A stretch of 49,147 nt of DNA from an uncultured Gammaproteobacteria bacterium (lineage in GTDB: Bacteria > Pseudomonadota > Gammaproteobacteria > Immundisolibacterales > Immundisolibacteraceae): positions 1 to 49,147 of the forward strand of contig CAJXVN010000002.1 in assembly GCA_913060775.1 (NCBI GenBank). The letters are read 5' to 3'. The notes beneath the pieces are model-generated. The model did not search any database. It was given only the letters and a program-made list of their open reading frames with translations, and was not told the origin of the DNA. Positions within the stretch are counted from its first letter, which is position 1. Each line of letters begins with the position of its first letter. The position numbers and the translations under genes are program-made. This document shows positions 34,582 to 43,758 of the stretch, piece by piece.

Positions 34582-35922
34582 TCAGCTACTTAATGTCTCT
34601 AACCACCAGCGGTGCTGGGCCGCCATGATGCCTTCGTCTTCAAGCATCATGCCCCCGCCCTGGACCTCAATCCCCAGTTCTTCCGCTTCCGGATGGCTCT
34701 CGTTTAACTTGCGGGTACTTAAACCCCGGGAGACGTCATTCCAGCGCGCCGTTTTGGCCTTGTAAGCTATCTGGCTCTGCTTGAATTCCATGATGTCGTC
34801 CGGCGTGGCCATACCACTGGCATTAAAAAAGTCTTCCCATTGCCGAATCCGATGAGCCCGGTCTTCATCGCTTTCCCCCACCGGCGCAATCCCGTAAATC
34901 GTCACCTCAGTCGTATCCACGTCGATTGGCCGGTACACACGAATCTGGGTAGAGGTCTGGTCCATCAAAAAAACATTCGGATAGACCAGGGTGTTACGCA
35001 GTTTGGTGACCATCCAGCGGGCTTTAGCCTCACCAAATTCGCGGGTATAGCGCTCCAGCTGACTATAGTTGGGACGGTCTTCAGGGTTAGGAAAGGTGCC
35101 GAACAGGGTGCAGTGGCCGTGACCAAGGTCAAAGTAACCGCCGACCCCTTTCTTGCCGATCATGTCCCCAACCTGCATCGCTTTCACTTCATCGTCATCG
35201 CCCAGCAGTTTCCGGCGGTGCATGGTGGTTGCAACGTAGTTACCGTGGGTCGCAAACAGGTGATAGCCATCAACACCGTTTTCGGCCTGAATCTTCCAGT
35301 TTCCCTGAAACAGATAGGTGGAATGACCCCGCAACACTTCGAGTCCATTGGGAGATTGATCCACCAGCAGGTCAATAATGGTGGTAGTGGGGCCGAGGTG
35401 ATCTTTCAGCTCCAGCACGTCGCCATTCAGGCTGCCAAAAATAAATCCGCGATAACTCTCCACTTTGGCAACGGGTGTCAGGCCATAATTTTTTTTGTCG
35501 AACTGTTCGGGATAATCCCCTACCTCTTCTTTAAAAACCACAACGGCATCACCACGAGTATCAAACACCCAGCCGTGGAACGGGCAGCTGTAATCGGCTT
35601 TGTTACCGCACTCTTCCCGCAACAAGGTGGTGCCGCGGTGGCCACAGGCGTTTACAAAGGCGTTAATGTTGCCATCCGGATCCCGCACCAGAATAATGGG
35701 CGTCCGGCCCATCGTCAGGGTCATAAAATCGTTAGGATTGGGAATCTGGCTCTCGTGGGCCAGGTAAATCCAGTTACCCTCCCAGATTTTCTCCATCTCC
35801 AGTTCAAACAGCTCTGGATCGGTAAAAATAGAGCGATCGACCCGGTCGACCCCTTCGTCAAAACGTTCATCTATGTAGGCCGCCAGATCCGCAATACTCG
35901 GGCGTTTAGTCGTTGCATCCAT
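34582..35922 (-). CDS. RHD alpha subunit, benzoate type
   Basis: A 446-residue catalytic subunit. Rieske ligands CGHRG and CPFHGW lie near residues 88-112, and the iron site is ENGVDGYHLFATHGNY near 215-230. The GMATPDDIMEF segment carries the acidic ligand. It heads the minus-strand RHD array, paired with the beta at 34027. GGAGGT lies upstream of the ATG, and TTGACG about 50 bases before the start is a possible -35 box, though no good -10 is seen. It is the closest relative of the orphan alpha at 32523. Confidence 0.9.
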   Translation of the reverse strand: MDATTKRPSIADLAAYIDERFDEGVDRVDRSIFTDPELFELEMEKIWEGNWIYLAHESQIPNPNDFMTLTMGRTPIILVRDPDGNINAFVNACGHRGTTLLREECGNKADYSCPFHGWVFDTRGDAVVVFKEEVGDYPEQFDKKNYGLTPVAKVESYRGFIFGSLNGDVLELKDHLGPTTTIIDLLVDQSPNGLEVLRGHSTYLFQGNWKIQAENGVDGYHLFATHGNYVATTMHRRKLLGDDDEVKAMQVGDMIGKKGVGGYFDLGHGHCTLFGTFPNPEDRPNYSQLERYTREFGEAKARWMVTKLRNTLVYPNVFLMDQTSTQIRVYRPIDVDTTEVTIYGIAPVGESDEDRAHRIRQWEDFFNASGMATPDDIMEFKQSQIAYKAKTARWNDVSRGLSTRKLNESHPEAEELGIEVQGGGMMLEDEGIMAAQHRWWLETLSS

Positions 35923-36238
35923 AATCTCTATACCTCCGGTTCATTCCAGGCAAATTGCTAATAACGTCAACTGGAAGCTATTGCTCACTAGCTGCAGGAG
36001 CGGATCATGTCATCGTTAAGGCAGCTCACTTCTGACGCAGGTCAACCGGACGGGAAGGTGGTAGTTTTATTGATGTCGATCTCCTGCTTCTATCGACAGA
36101 CAGGCAACTCAGCTGCGCACCAGTCTCCTGCAGAATGGGTTTTACAAACGGGGAACGCGCGCCCACAATGGGCGGCTGAAATAATTACCGGGCCAAATGG
36201 CCAATTTTCTTTATAAATAGTAATCAGGGAGCAATTTA
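35923..36238. other. Divergent intergenic region of the RHD array and hydrolase operon
   Basis: A 316-base region between divergent genes, expected to hold both promoters. A 69-codon frame on the plus strand (36007-36216) starts at ATG with GGAG 6 bases upstream. Its product (MSSLRQLTSDAGQPDGK at the start) resembles nothing I know, so I do not call it a gene. A short GGCC-AAAT-GGCC hairpin followed by AATTTTC lies near 36192-36210. Confidence 0.4.
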
Positions 36239-37102
36239 ATGAGCTTGTGGCTAGATTTTACTGGCGCAGAAATCCGTTTTATCCAGACTGAAAACTTTGG
36301 CCGAGTGCGCATTGCTGAAGCCGGCGATCCGGCAAATGAAACGCTGATTTTCCTGCACGGAATTGGTGGACACATGGAAGCCTATGCCAAAAACGTGGTG
36401 GCGCTATCCGACCAGTTTCATGTTGTCGCCTATGACTACGTGGGCCACGGCTATTCAGAAAAAATGGAAGTGGATTACTCAGTCGACATGCTGGTCGAAC
36501 ATCTAAAAGAAGTGATGGACGCACTGGGCGTGGACAAAGCTCACCTTTCCGGTGAATCCCTCGGCGGCTGGACGTCGGGCACCTTTGCCTGCAAATACCC
36601 CGAACGTGTTCTGCGGTTAATGCTCAACACCAGTGCCGGCTTCCCCATCCTCACCGACAAGGGTCGTGCCGACATGGCTGATCTGGCACGGTTAAGTAAA
36701 GAAGCGGCCGCTGCCGGGGTCACTTACGAAAGCATTGAGAACCGCATGAAGTGGCTGTTTAACCCCAACAACTACGACATGATTACCGAAGAGCTGGTCA
36801 ATACAAGGCTGAACATTTATGTCCAGCCTGAAATGAAAAACGTTGCCCCGCGCATTAATGCGATGATGAAAACCCACGATGATCACCTGATCCCGCTGGA
36901 CCAGATCAAGGCCGAAACCCTGCTGTTGTGGACCGTCGATAATCCTGTTCACGGCGTAGAAGTCGGCGAGTATGGCGTAGAAAAAATTGCCAACGCCCAG
37001 CTCTATGTAATGAAAAATGACTCGGCGCATTGGCCACAGTACGAGCAACCGGAAGAGTTCAACCCAATTGCCCGCAGTTTTTTCAGCACTGGCAAGATTT
37101 AG
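36239..37102 (+). CDS. Alpha/beta hydrolase, meta-cleavage product (C-C bond) hydrolase-like
   Basis: A 287-residue alpha/beta hydrolase. The nucleophile is Ser107 in GESLGG, the oxyanion region is HGIGGH at 40-45, and Asp234 (WTVDNPVHG) and His264 (SAHWPQYEQPEEFN) complete the triad. The closing segment, with H-W-P-Q-x-E-x-P-E-E-F-N, is typical of MhpC/BphD/XylF-type hydrolases, which cut the ring-fission product of extradiol pathways. No ring-cleavage dioxygenase is in the window. GGGAG lies about 8 bases upstream of the ATG. The dihydrodiol dehydrogenase gene follows by 73 bases. Confidence 0.85.
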   Translation: MSLWLDFTGAEIRFIQTENFGRVRIAEAGDPANETLIFLHGIGGHMEAYAKNVVALSDQFHVVAYDYVGHGYSEKMEVDYSVDMLVEHLKEVMDALGVDKAHLSGESLGGWTSGTFACKYPERVLRLMLNTSAGFPILTDKGRADMADLARLSKEAAAAGVTYESIENRMKWLFNPNNYDMITEELVNTRLNIYVQPEMKNVAPRINAMMKTHDDHLIPLDQIKAETLLLWTVDNPVHGVEVGEYGVEKIANAQLYVMKNDSAHWPQYEQPEEFNPIARSFFSTGKI

Positions 37103-37175
37103 GCCTTATTTCAGTGCCGCTGTCGGTAATCACCGGCAGCGGCCCTGAATCAATCTACACCCCGGGAGAACAAAC

Positions 37176-37979
37176 ATGGGCTGGATGGAAAACAGAGTTG
37201 TATTAATCACCGGTGCCGGCTCCGGTATGGGTAAAGCATTGTTAGAAAGGTTTTTAGCGGAAGGCGCCAGGGTGGGCGTTTTAGAATTTAGCGCTGACAA
37301 GGCGGCAAAACTTCAAGCGGAATTTGGCGACCAGATAGCGGTCACCCAGGGAAACGTTGCCAGTTATGCAGATAATCAGGCGGCAGTGGCAGCGACCGTC
37401 GCGGCGTTTGGCAAGCTTGATACCTTTATCGGCAATGCGGGGGTGTTCGACTACTTTCAATCCGTCAACGACCTCGACGGAAACTCGATCAGCGACGCAT
37501 TTGACGAGCTTTTTTCGGTCAACGTCAAGGGTTACCTTCTGGGTGCCAAAGCCGCATCCGAAGAGCTTAAAAAAACCCATGGCAGCATTATTTTCACTGT
37601 CTCAAACGCCGGGTTTTATCCCGGCGGTGGTGGCCCGATTTACACCGCCTCCAAACACGCCGTGATCGGCCTGATTAAACAGCTCGGCCAGGAACTGGCG
37701 CCGGAAGTCCGCGTCAATGGCGTTGCCCCTGGCGGAATGAAAACTGAACTTGGCGGCCTGAATGCCACGGGCACCGGTGGGCAGACGCTTGATTCCATGC
37801 CCGGTCTGGAAGAAATGATCGAAAACATGACGCCGCTGAAAATCGCACCTAAACCGGCCGACTACTGTGGCCCCTACGTGCTGTTAGCTTCGGCAGAAAA
37901 CGCCGGGCCAATGACCGGGGTAACGATTAATACGGATGGTGGCCTCGGCGTGGTAAAACTGTTTCCCGACGGCGAATAG
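37176..37979 (+). CDS. cis-dihydrodiol dehydrogenase (NahB/BphB-like SDR)
   Basis: A 267-residue short-chain dehydrogenase. The NAD site is TGAGSGMG at 12-19. NNAG-type IGNAG is at 85-89, and the catalytic Ser143, Tyr156 and Lys160 lie in SNAGFYPGGGGPIYTASKH. This long segment, INVKGY-like SVNVKGYLLGAKA, and the NYDGGLGV-like ending NTDGGLGV are characteristic of NahB/BphB/BnzE enzymes. These oxidise the cis-dihydrodiol made by a ring dioxygenase to a catechol. It should follow one of the RHDs in the island. GGGAGA precedes the ATG. Confidence 0.9.
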   Translation: MGWMENRVVLITGAGSGMGKALLERFLAEGARVGVLEFSADKAAKLQAEFGDQIAVTQGNVASYADNQAAVAATVAAFGKLDTFIGNAGVFDYFQSVNDLDGNSISDAFDELFSVNVKGYLLGAKAASEELKKTHGSIIFTVSNAGFYPGGGGPIYTASKHAVIGLIKQLGQELAPEVRVNGVAPGGMKTELGGLNATGTGGQTLDSMPGLEEMIENMTPLKIAPKPADYCGPYVLLASAENAGPMTGVTINTDGGLGVVKLFPDGE

Positions 37980-38117
37980 CCCCGACAGAATCTGTCTGCG
38001 TCTTAATAGAAGCGCTATTGGCGAGCAAAACAGCCGGTTACACTAGCGCGATCAGACCCATGGAAATTTTTTGATCGCGTATCAGTATCGCGCCTAAACA
38101 CTCTCTGGAGAAGTCAT

Positions 38118-39305
38118 ATGAATGCGCCCGAATCAACCTACACTCAAGTTGCATGGCCCGCTAAGGTCAACGAAATTCCAAAAGACATTTTCGATCGCGA
38201 AGATGTCTATCAGCTGGAACTGGAAAAAATCTTTTATGGTCCTGAGTGGCACGCCGTCGCTCATGCTGGCGAAATCCCGAATCCCGGCGATTTTAAAACC
38301 ATCAACGTGGGCGAACGGCCCATCCTGGTGGTCCGCGGTGACGACGGCGAGATTCGCACCTTTTACAACGCCTGCTCGCATCGCGGAAACCTGCTGGAAA
38401 CACGGGTAACTGGCAATGCCGCCGAATTCGAATGCCCCTATCACCGCTGGTTGTTTGATACCCGCGGTGCCCTGCGTGGAGCGCCCGGCGACGAGGATTT
38501 TTCTCCTAGCTTCTGCAAGGAAGAAATGGGCGTGCCAACCATTCGCTCGACCGAATACCTGGGGTTAATTTTCGTCACCTGCAGTGACAAGACCCCCGAT
38601 ATCGAAACCTATCTGGGACGAACCAAGGATGCCCTGGCGATAACCCTTAATGGTGACGGGCGTCTCAAGCTGCTGGGCTACCAGAAGGTACTTTATGACG
38701 TGAACTGGAAGGCTTATGCTGATAACGACGGTTACCACGCTCCACTGCTACACGCCGCGTTTAAATTGCTCAACTGGCAGGGTGGCGAGGGCGAGCAGTA
38801 CGGCACTGAAAACGGCCATATAGGGTTCGAATCAGAGCTGAAAGTGCCTGAAGACACGGGCTTTTTGAATGATCCTAGCCTGCTCCATTTCAAGGGTACT
38901 GAAAGCTCGAAAGGGTCGGCCATTGCCAGCATTTTTCCAGTCACCGTGATCACCAAACACATGGACATGATTAACATCCGTTTCGCCTTCCCCCGAGGAG
39001 TAGGCAGCACCGAAGTCCATTACGGCTACTTCGCCCATGTCGACGATGACGAAGAGATGGTCCGTCACCGGATTCGACAGTCATCCAACATGCTCGGTCC
39101 CACCGGGCTGGTTTCGATGGAAGACGCGTCAATTTTTTCGCGCATCCATCGGGGTAACCACACACCCGGCAACGTGGCTTTCCAGAAAGGGGTCAAGCAT
39201 GAGGACCGCATCTGGTACGATTTCAAACAAAATGACGAAGCCGGCAATTTGCCGCGATGGGAGCATTATCGTAAATCAATGGGCTTTAACAGGGAGGAAG
39301 CATGA
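38118..39305 (+). CDS. RHD alpha subunit, salicylate 5-hydroxylase/terephthalate dioxygenase-like
   Basis: A 395-residue catalytic subunit, shorter than the benzoate-type ones. Rieske ligands are CSHRG and CPYHRW near residues 92-114. The iron site is DNDGYHAPLLHAAF, and MEDASIF near residue 336 probably gives the carboxylate ligand. Length and motifs fit the NagG/TphA2/AndAc branch, which acts on hydroxylated or dicarboxylated benzoates. Naphthalene pathways through gentisate use such an enzyme on salicylate, which would suit the NahB/NahD/NahAc-like genes here (inference). It overlaps its beta gene by ATGA. Confidence 0.88.
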   Translation: MNAPESTYTQVAWPAKVNEIPKDIFDREDVYQLELEKIFYGPEWHAVAHAGEIPNPGDFKTINVGERPILVVRGDDGEIRTFYNACSHRGNLLETRVTGNAAEFECPYHRWLFDTRGALRGAPGDEDFSPSFCKEEMGVPTIRSTEYLGLIFVTCSDKTPDIETYLGRTKDALAITLNGDGRLKLLGYQKVLYDVNWKAYADNDGYHAPLLHAAFKLLNWQGGEGEQYGTENGHIGFESELKVPEDTGFLNDPSLLHFKGTESSKGSAIASIFPVTVITKHMDMINIRFAFPRGVGSTEVHYGYFAHVDDDEEMVRHRIRQSSNMLGPTGLVSMEDASIFSRIHRGNHTPGNVAFQKGVKHEDRIWYDFKQNDEAGNLPRWEHYRKSMGFNREEA

Positions 39306-39784
39306 GCAACATATCAACCGAGGTTCTGCTGGCGATCGACAGCGTACAGAACAGCTATATCCATTCGCTTGACACTAAAAACATGGACGCCTGGCTGGCT
39401 ACTTTCAACAATGAAGGTTCCTACATCTGCATCGCTGCTGAAAACGAGGCCAACAACCTGCCCATCGCATTGATGCTCGATGACTGCTACGCTCGCCTGC
39501 AGGACAGGGTTACCTATGTCACCAAGGTATGGGCTGGCACCTTTGAGGACTACCAGACGCGCCATTTCACCCAGCGCATTTCGACCGAAGAGATCGGTAA
39601 GGACACCTACAGGGTGATCACCAATTACCACATCCTCTACACGCCAGAGCAGGGGCAAACCAACGTGCTGGTGACCGGTCATTATGATGACGAGATCGTG
39701 CTCGGCGATACGCCGCTATTCAAGTCTAAAAAAGCGGTGATGGATACCAACGTTTCACCCCGGTATATCGTTTACCCGGTATAG
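39302..39784 (+). CDS. RHD beta subunit, salicylate 5-hydroxylase/terephthalate type
   Basis: A 160-residue small subunit. It shows SIDSVQNSYIHSLDTKNMDAWLATF-like start elements, YARLQDRVTYVTKVWAGTFEDYQTRHFTQRI in the middle, and VSPRYIVYPV at the end, like NagH/AndAd/TphA3. It starts inside the alpha stop codon (ATGA overlap), with GGGAGGAAG upstream, so the pair is translationally coupled. A strong terminator follows 40 bases after the stop. Confidence 0.88.
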   Translation: MSNISTEVLLAIDSVQNSYIHSLDTKNMDAWLATFNNEGSYICIAAENEANNLPIALMLDDCYARLQDRVTYVTKVWAGTFEDYQTRHFTQRISTEEIGKDTYRVITNYHILYTPEQGQTNVLVTGHYDDEIVLGDTPLFKSKKAVMDTNVSPRYIVYPV

Positions 39785-39823
39785 ATTGAGCTTAACGGCG
39801 CTTCCCGGTGCCGCGATCACATC

Positions 39824-39859
39824 AAGCCACGTCGATACCTTATCGGCGTGGCTTTTTTT
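39824..39859 (+). terminator. Rho-independent terminator closing the catabolic island
   Basis: AAGCCACG-CGATA pairs with TATCG-CGTGGCTT (arms 39824-39837 and 39841-39854) around a 3-base loop, with one mismatch, followed by a T run. It separates the RHD genes from dnaG, 61 bases before the dnaG start. Confidence 0.9.
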
Positions 39860-39919
39860 ATCCCTTAACGGCTTGTTACCATTGTCGGCTGGGGACGATG
39901 AACGCTATCTTCTGACTCC

Positions 39920-41716
39920 ATGAGCCGTATTCCTGACAGTTTTATCGATGACCTGCTCGGCCGCATCGACATTGTCGACGTGGTCAATCGCCGCGTGCCC
40001 CTGAAACGCAGCGGTAAGGAATACAGCGCCTGCTGTCCGTTTCACGACGAAAAAACTCCCTCTTTCACCGTTTCTGAACAGAAACAGTTCTACCACTGCT
40101 TTGGCTGTGGCGCCCACGGCAGTGCCATCCGCTTTCTGATGGAATATGACGGCCTCGGTTTTATCGATAGCATCAACGAACTCGCCCAGATGGCAGGGGT
40201 GGATGTGCCCCGCGAAGCCGGAGAGTCAACGCACCCGTCCCGCGAGAAATCTTCTCCACTCTACGAGTTGCTCGAACAGGCCAACCGCTATTATCGTCGG
40301 CAGTTGCGTGAACACCCCGGCGGCCAGAAGGCCGTTGCCTATTTGAAGGACCGTGGCGTCAGTGGCGAAATTGCCGGTCGTTTTGAGGTCGGATTTGCGC
40401 CTCCGGGTTGGGACAACCTGAGTAAAACACTCGCTGACGTTCCGGCACAACTACTACTTGACGGCGGCCTCACCAGTCAGAGCGATCAGGGCAGCCATTA
40501 TGACCGCCTGCGCGATCGCATCACCTTTCCCATCCGCGACTCCCGGGGCCGATTAGTTGGCTTTGGTGGCCGACTTCTCGACGGCGACGGGCCCAAATAC
40601 CTGAACAGCCCTGAAACGGCGATTTTTCATAAAGGGCAGGAACTCTACGGGCTTTATCAGCTGCAACAGGTCCAACGTCAACCTCCCCACATCGTCGTGG
40701 TCGAAGGCTACCTGGATGTCATCGCCCTTGCCCAGTTTGGCGCGACCTACGCGGTGGCAGCTCTGGGGACTGCCCTCACCGCGGAGCATATCCGCAAGCT
40801 CTATCGGATCACGCAAAAACTCGTACTCTGTTTTGATGGCGACCGGGCCGGCCGAAAAGCAGCAGAGCGCAGTCTCGAAAACCTGCTACCGCACATGCAG
40901 GAGGGACGGCAGGCTAATTTCCTGTTCCTGCCCGACGGCGATGATCCCGACACCTTTATCCGCCGCGAAGGGCTGGACGGCTTCGAAGCCCAACTTGCAG
41001 GCGCTGAACCCCTGTCTGAATTTCTATTCGACCACCTGACACAAAATTGCGACCTGACCACCCTCGATGGCAAAGCACGACTGGCCGAAACCGCCCAGCC
41101 GTGGATCGTTAAAATCCCCGACGGGTTTTTCAAACAGCTTATTCGTAAAGAGCTCCAGCAACGTACCGGCGTCGACCTGCCCGACCGCGAACCAGCGGTA
41201 ACCCAGTCGATCAATCGCCGAGCACCTGACACCGCCCAGCAACCCAGCGCCAATACCAGCCGCATCCTGCGAAAGGCCTTTGTACTGCTGCTCCAGGAGC
41301 CTCCGCTGGCTCAACAGGTATCGACTGACACCCTTGACCGATTAGAGATTCGCAACGAACCGGGATTCGCCCTGTTTTGCCAGCTGGCGCGCTATTTCCA
41401 CAGCTCTCCCGAGGCCGCCATCGGACTCTTCATGGACCAGCTGGATAACCCCCAGGATGCGACCGCACTGGCGCGGTTGCTGCGCCACCCGACACCACCT
41501 GGGAACGCTGCCGCCAGAACCGAGGAATTTAATAACCTGTTATCCGACCTGACCGGGGCCATCCATCGAACCCGTGGCCGCCTTGGGGACCACCGCCGCC
41601 AGCGACTCAATGAGCTAATAGCCAAGCTGACCAGCGAGGGCCTTAATGACGAAGAAAAAGCCGAACTGAGGCAACTACAGGAGGCCCATCGCGGTCAAAG
41701 CAAACGTGCTAACTAG
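39920..41716 (+). CDS. dnaG: DNA primase
   Basis: A 598-residue bacterial primase that makes RNA primers at the replication fork. The N-terminal zinc domain has Cys39, His42, Cys60 and Cys63 (CPFHDEKTPSF and YHCFGCGAHG). The core has IRDSRGRLVGFGGR and the TOPRIM acids in VVVEGYLDVIAL and LCFDGDRAGRKAA. The C-terminal helicase-binding domain follows. The gene is normally between rpsU and rpoD in gammaproteobacteria; rpoD is downstream here, but rpsU is missing upstream, replaced by the RHD island. No clear Shine-Dalgarno is seen. TTGTCG and TATCTT with an 18-base spacer just upstream could drive a near-leaderless transcript. Confidence 0.96.
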   Translation: MSRIPDSFIDDLLGRIDIVDVVNRRVPLKRSGKEYSACCPFHDEKTPSFTVSEQKQFYHCFGCGAHGSAIRFLMEYDGLGFIDSINELAQMAGVDVPREAGESTHPSREKSSPLYELLEQANRYYRRQLREHPGGQKAVAYLKDRGVSGEIAGRFEVGFAPPGWDNLSKTLADVPAQLLLDGGLTSQSDQGSHYDRLRDRITFPIRDSRGRLVGFGGRLLDGDGPKYLNSPETAIFHKGQELYGLYQLQQVQRQPPHIVVVEGYLDVIALAQFGATYAVAALGTALTAEHIRKLYRITQKLVLCFDGDRAGRKAAERSLENLLPHMQEGRQANFLFLPDGDDPDTFIRREGLDGFEAQLAGAEPLSEFLFDHLTQNCDLTTLDGKARLAETAQPWIVKIPDGFFKQLIRKELQQRTGVDLPDREPAVTQSINRRAPDTAQQPSANTSRILRKAFVLLLQEPPLAQQVSTDTLDRLEIRNEPGFALFCQLARYFHSSPEAAIGLFMDQLDNPQDATALARLLRHPTPPGNAAARTEEFNNLLSDLTGAIHRTRGRLGDHRRQRLNELIAKLTSEGLNDEEKAELRQLQEAHRGQSKRAN

Positions 41717-41744
41717 CGACAAGCTGTTGAACATTTATTATAAT
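41716..41744 (+). promoter_or_regulatory. Sigma-70 promoter upstream of rpoD
   Basis: A consensus -10 box TATAAT (41739-41744) is 17 bases from a -35-like GCGACA (41716-41721). It begins at the last base of dnaG and lies about 40 bases before the rpoD ATG. It would give rpoD a transcript independent of dnaG. Confidence 0.65.
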
Positions 41745-41784
41745 GGGCGGTTCTCCCGTTTTCGTACTTTGAGGTAGCCGATAC

Positions 41785-43623
41785 ATGTCCCAGGCCGACA
41801 CCACGCAGACGTCTGAGCTAAAAAAGCTCTTAGCCCTCGGCAAAGCCCGTGGCTACCTGACTTACGCCGAGATTAACGACCACCTCTCCAGTGATGTCGG
41901 CACCGAGCAGATTGAAGACATTGTCAGCATGATCAACGACATGGGTATCAACGTATTTGATAACCCACCGGATGCTGACGAACTGCTGCTGTCCGAAGAT
42001 AACGTTTCCGAAGAATCCGTTGAAGATGCTGCCGCTGTCCTCAGCGCCGTCGATACCGAAGGCCGCACCACCGACCCGGTGCGTATGTACATGCGTGAAA
42101 TGGGTACCGTCGAGCTACTCAGTCGCGAAGGCGAAATCCTGATTGCCAAGCGTATCGAAGCCGGTCAGCTAACCGTTTTCAACACCCTGCTCGATTTTCC
42201 GCCCGCGGTTGATCACCTTTTTGCGCGCTATGCGTCGGCCCTGGAAGGGGACTTCAAATTCACTAATCTTATCGCCGGGCTGACCGATTCAGGCGAAGCC
42301 GATCCAGCCCCCGCCGCCGCCGCAGCTGCTGCGGCTGAAGCCGCGAAGGAAGGCAAAACACCTGCCGTGATCCCCAAACCCGCGCCCAAAACTGACGAAG
42401 AAGCCGAAGATACCGGGCCGGATTGGGAGCTGATTAAAGAGATTCTGACCGAATCAGAAAAAAGGTACGGCGCGTACACCAAAGAACTGGCCAAGAAAAC
42501 GCCGAATGAAAAGCAGATCAATACCAAACTGGCCAAGTTCAAAGAGGAGATTTCCAAACTCCGCTTCAGCCCCAAACTGATTGACGAACTCTCCGGGATT
42601 CTTCGCGATCACGTCGAAGGGATTCGCGCCCAGGAACAGATCATCATGCGGTGCTGCATCGACAACGCCAAGATGCCACGCAAAGAGTTTATTTCTCGCT
42701 TCCCCGGCAACGAAACCGATGAAACCTGGGCCGAAAAAGAGTCCCGTCGGCGCCAGCCCTACTGCGAAAAACTCAAAACCCAGGTTGAAGACATTCAGCG
42801 CGCCCAGCGCCGGTTAAAGGCTATCGAAGCCGAGCTCGGCATGACGGTGAAAGAGAACAAAGAGATCAATCGCCATGTCTCCATTGGCGAAGCCAAAGCC
42901 AACCGCGCCAAAAAAGAGATGGTTGAAGCCAATCTGCGTCTGGTTATCTCCATTGCCAAAAAATACACCAGCCGTGGCCTGCAGTTCCTCGACCTGATCC
43001 AGGAAGGCAACATCGGCCTGATGAAAGCCGTCGACAAATTTGAATACCGTCGTGGGTTTAAATTCTCCACCTATGCCACCTGGTGGATTCGCCAGGCCAT
43101 TACCCGCTCCATCGCTGACCAGGCCCGCACCATCCGCATTCCTGTTCACATGATCGAGACCATCAACAAACTCAATCGGGTCTCTCGGCAGATGTTCCAG
43201 CGCATGGGTCGCGAACCCACGCCCGAAGAGCTCTCCGTCGAAATGGAAATGCCGGAAGACAAGATCCGCAAAGTCATGCGCATCGCCAAAGAACCTATCT
43301 CCATGGAAACGCCCATTGGCGACGACGAAGACTCCAGCCTTGGGGACTTTATTAAAGACCAGAACGCCGTGTCCCCCATCGAGGACACCACCTTTGAAGG
43401 TCTGCGTAAAAGCACCCAGGACATACTCTCCGGCCTCACCCCGCGTGAAGCCAAAGTATTACGCATGCGCTTCGGTATCGATATGAACACCGACCACACG
43501 CTGGAAGAGGTCGGCAAACAGTTCGACGTCACCCGCGAACGTATCCGCCAGATCGAAGCCAAAGCCCTGCGTAAACTGCGCCACCCCAGTCGTTCGGAAA
43601 AAGTACGCAGCTTCCTCGACTAA
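41785..43623 (+). CDS. rpoD: RNA polymerase sigma factor RpoD (sigma-70)
   Basis: A 612-residue primary sigma factor. Region 1.1 is at the start ([20 protein letters not shown]), region 1.2 near residue 95 ([21 protein letters not shown]), then a large non-conserved region with an Ala-rich stretch near 174-190. Region 2 includes [23 protein letters not shown] and [16 protein letters not shown], which melt and bind the -10 element. Region 3 and region 4 follow, with [20 protein letters not shown] and the helix-turn-helix [21 protein letters not shown] for the -35 element. It has its own promoter at the dnaG end. A nested stem-loop and a tRNA gene follow. Confidence 0.97.
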   Translation: MSQADTTQTSELKKLLALGKARGYLTYAEINDHLSSDVGTEQIEDIVSMINDMGINVFDNPPDADELLLSEDNVSEESVEDAAAVLSAVDTEGRTTDPVRMYMREMGTVELLSREGEILIAKRIEAGQLTVFNTLLDFPPAVDHLFARYASALEGDFKFTNLIAGLTDSGEADPAPAAAAAAAAEAAKEGKTPAVIPKPAPKTDEEAEDTGPDWELIKEILTESEKRYGAYTKELAKKTPNEKQINTKLAKFKEEISKLRFSPKLIDELSGILRDHVEGIRAQEQIIMRCCIDNAKMPRKEFISRFPGNETDETWAEKESRRRQPYCEKLKTQVEDIQRAQRRLKAIEAELGMTVKENKEINRHVSIGEAKANRAKKEMVEANLRLVISIAKKYTSRGLQFLDLIQEGNIGLMKAVDKFEYRRGFKFSTYATWWIRQAITRSIADQARTIRIPVHMIETINKLNRVSRQMFQRMGREPTPEELSVEMEMPEDKIRKVMRIAKEPISMETPIGDDEDSSLGDFIKDQNAVSPIEDTTFEGLRKSTQDILSGLTPREAKVLRMRFGIDMNTDHTLEEVGKQFDVTRERIRQIEAKALRKLRHPSRSEKVRSFLD

Positions 43624-43631
43624 ACTGCCCC

Positions 43632-43652
43632 GCCCTGTGCAGCCCACAGGGC
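43632..43652 (+). terminator. Stem-loop after rpoD
   Basis: A perfect 8-bp stem (43632-43639 with 43645-43652), nested in an outer AACTGC/GCAGTT pair (43623-43628 with 43656-43661). No T run follows, so it may be a processing or stabilising hairpin between rpoD and the tRNA and not a terminator. Confidence 0.5.
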
Positions 43653-43681
43653 AAAGCAGTTAAATAAACCCTTCCAAAAAA

Positions 43682-43758
<77 letters not shown>

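Noticed and set aside
36007-36216. 69-codon plus-strand ORF with a good ribosome site
   Set aside because: The product has no recognisable similarity or structure, and the interval is expected to hold divergent promoters. Kept only as a note in the intergenic entry.
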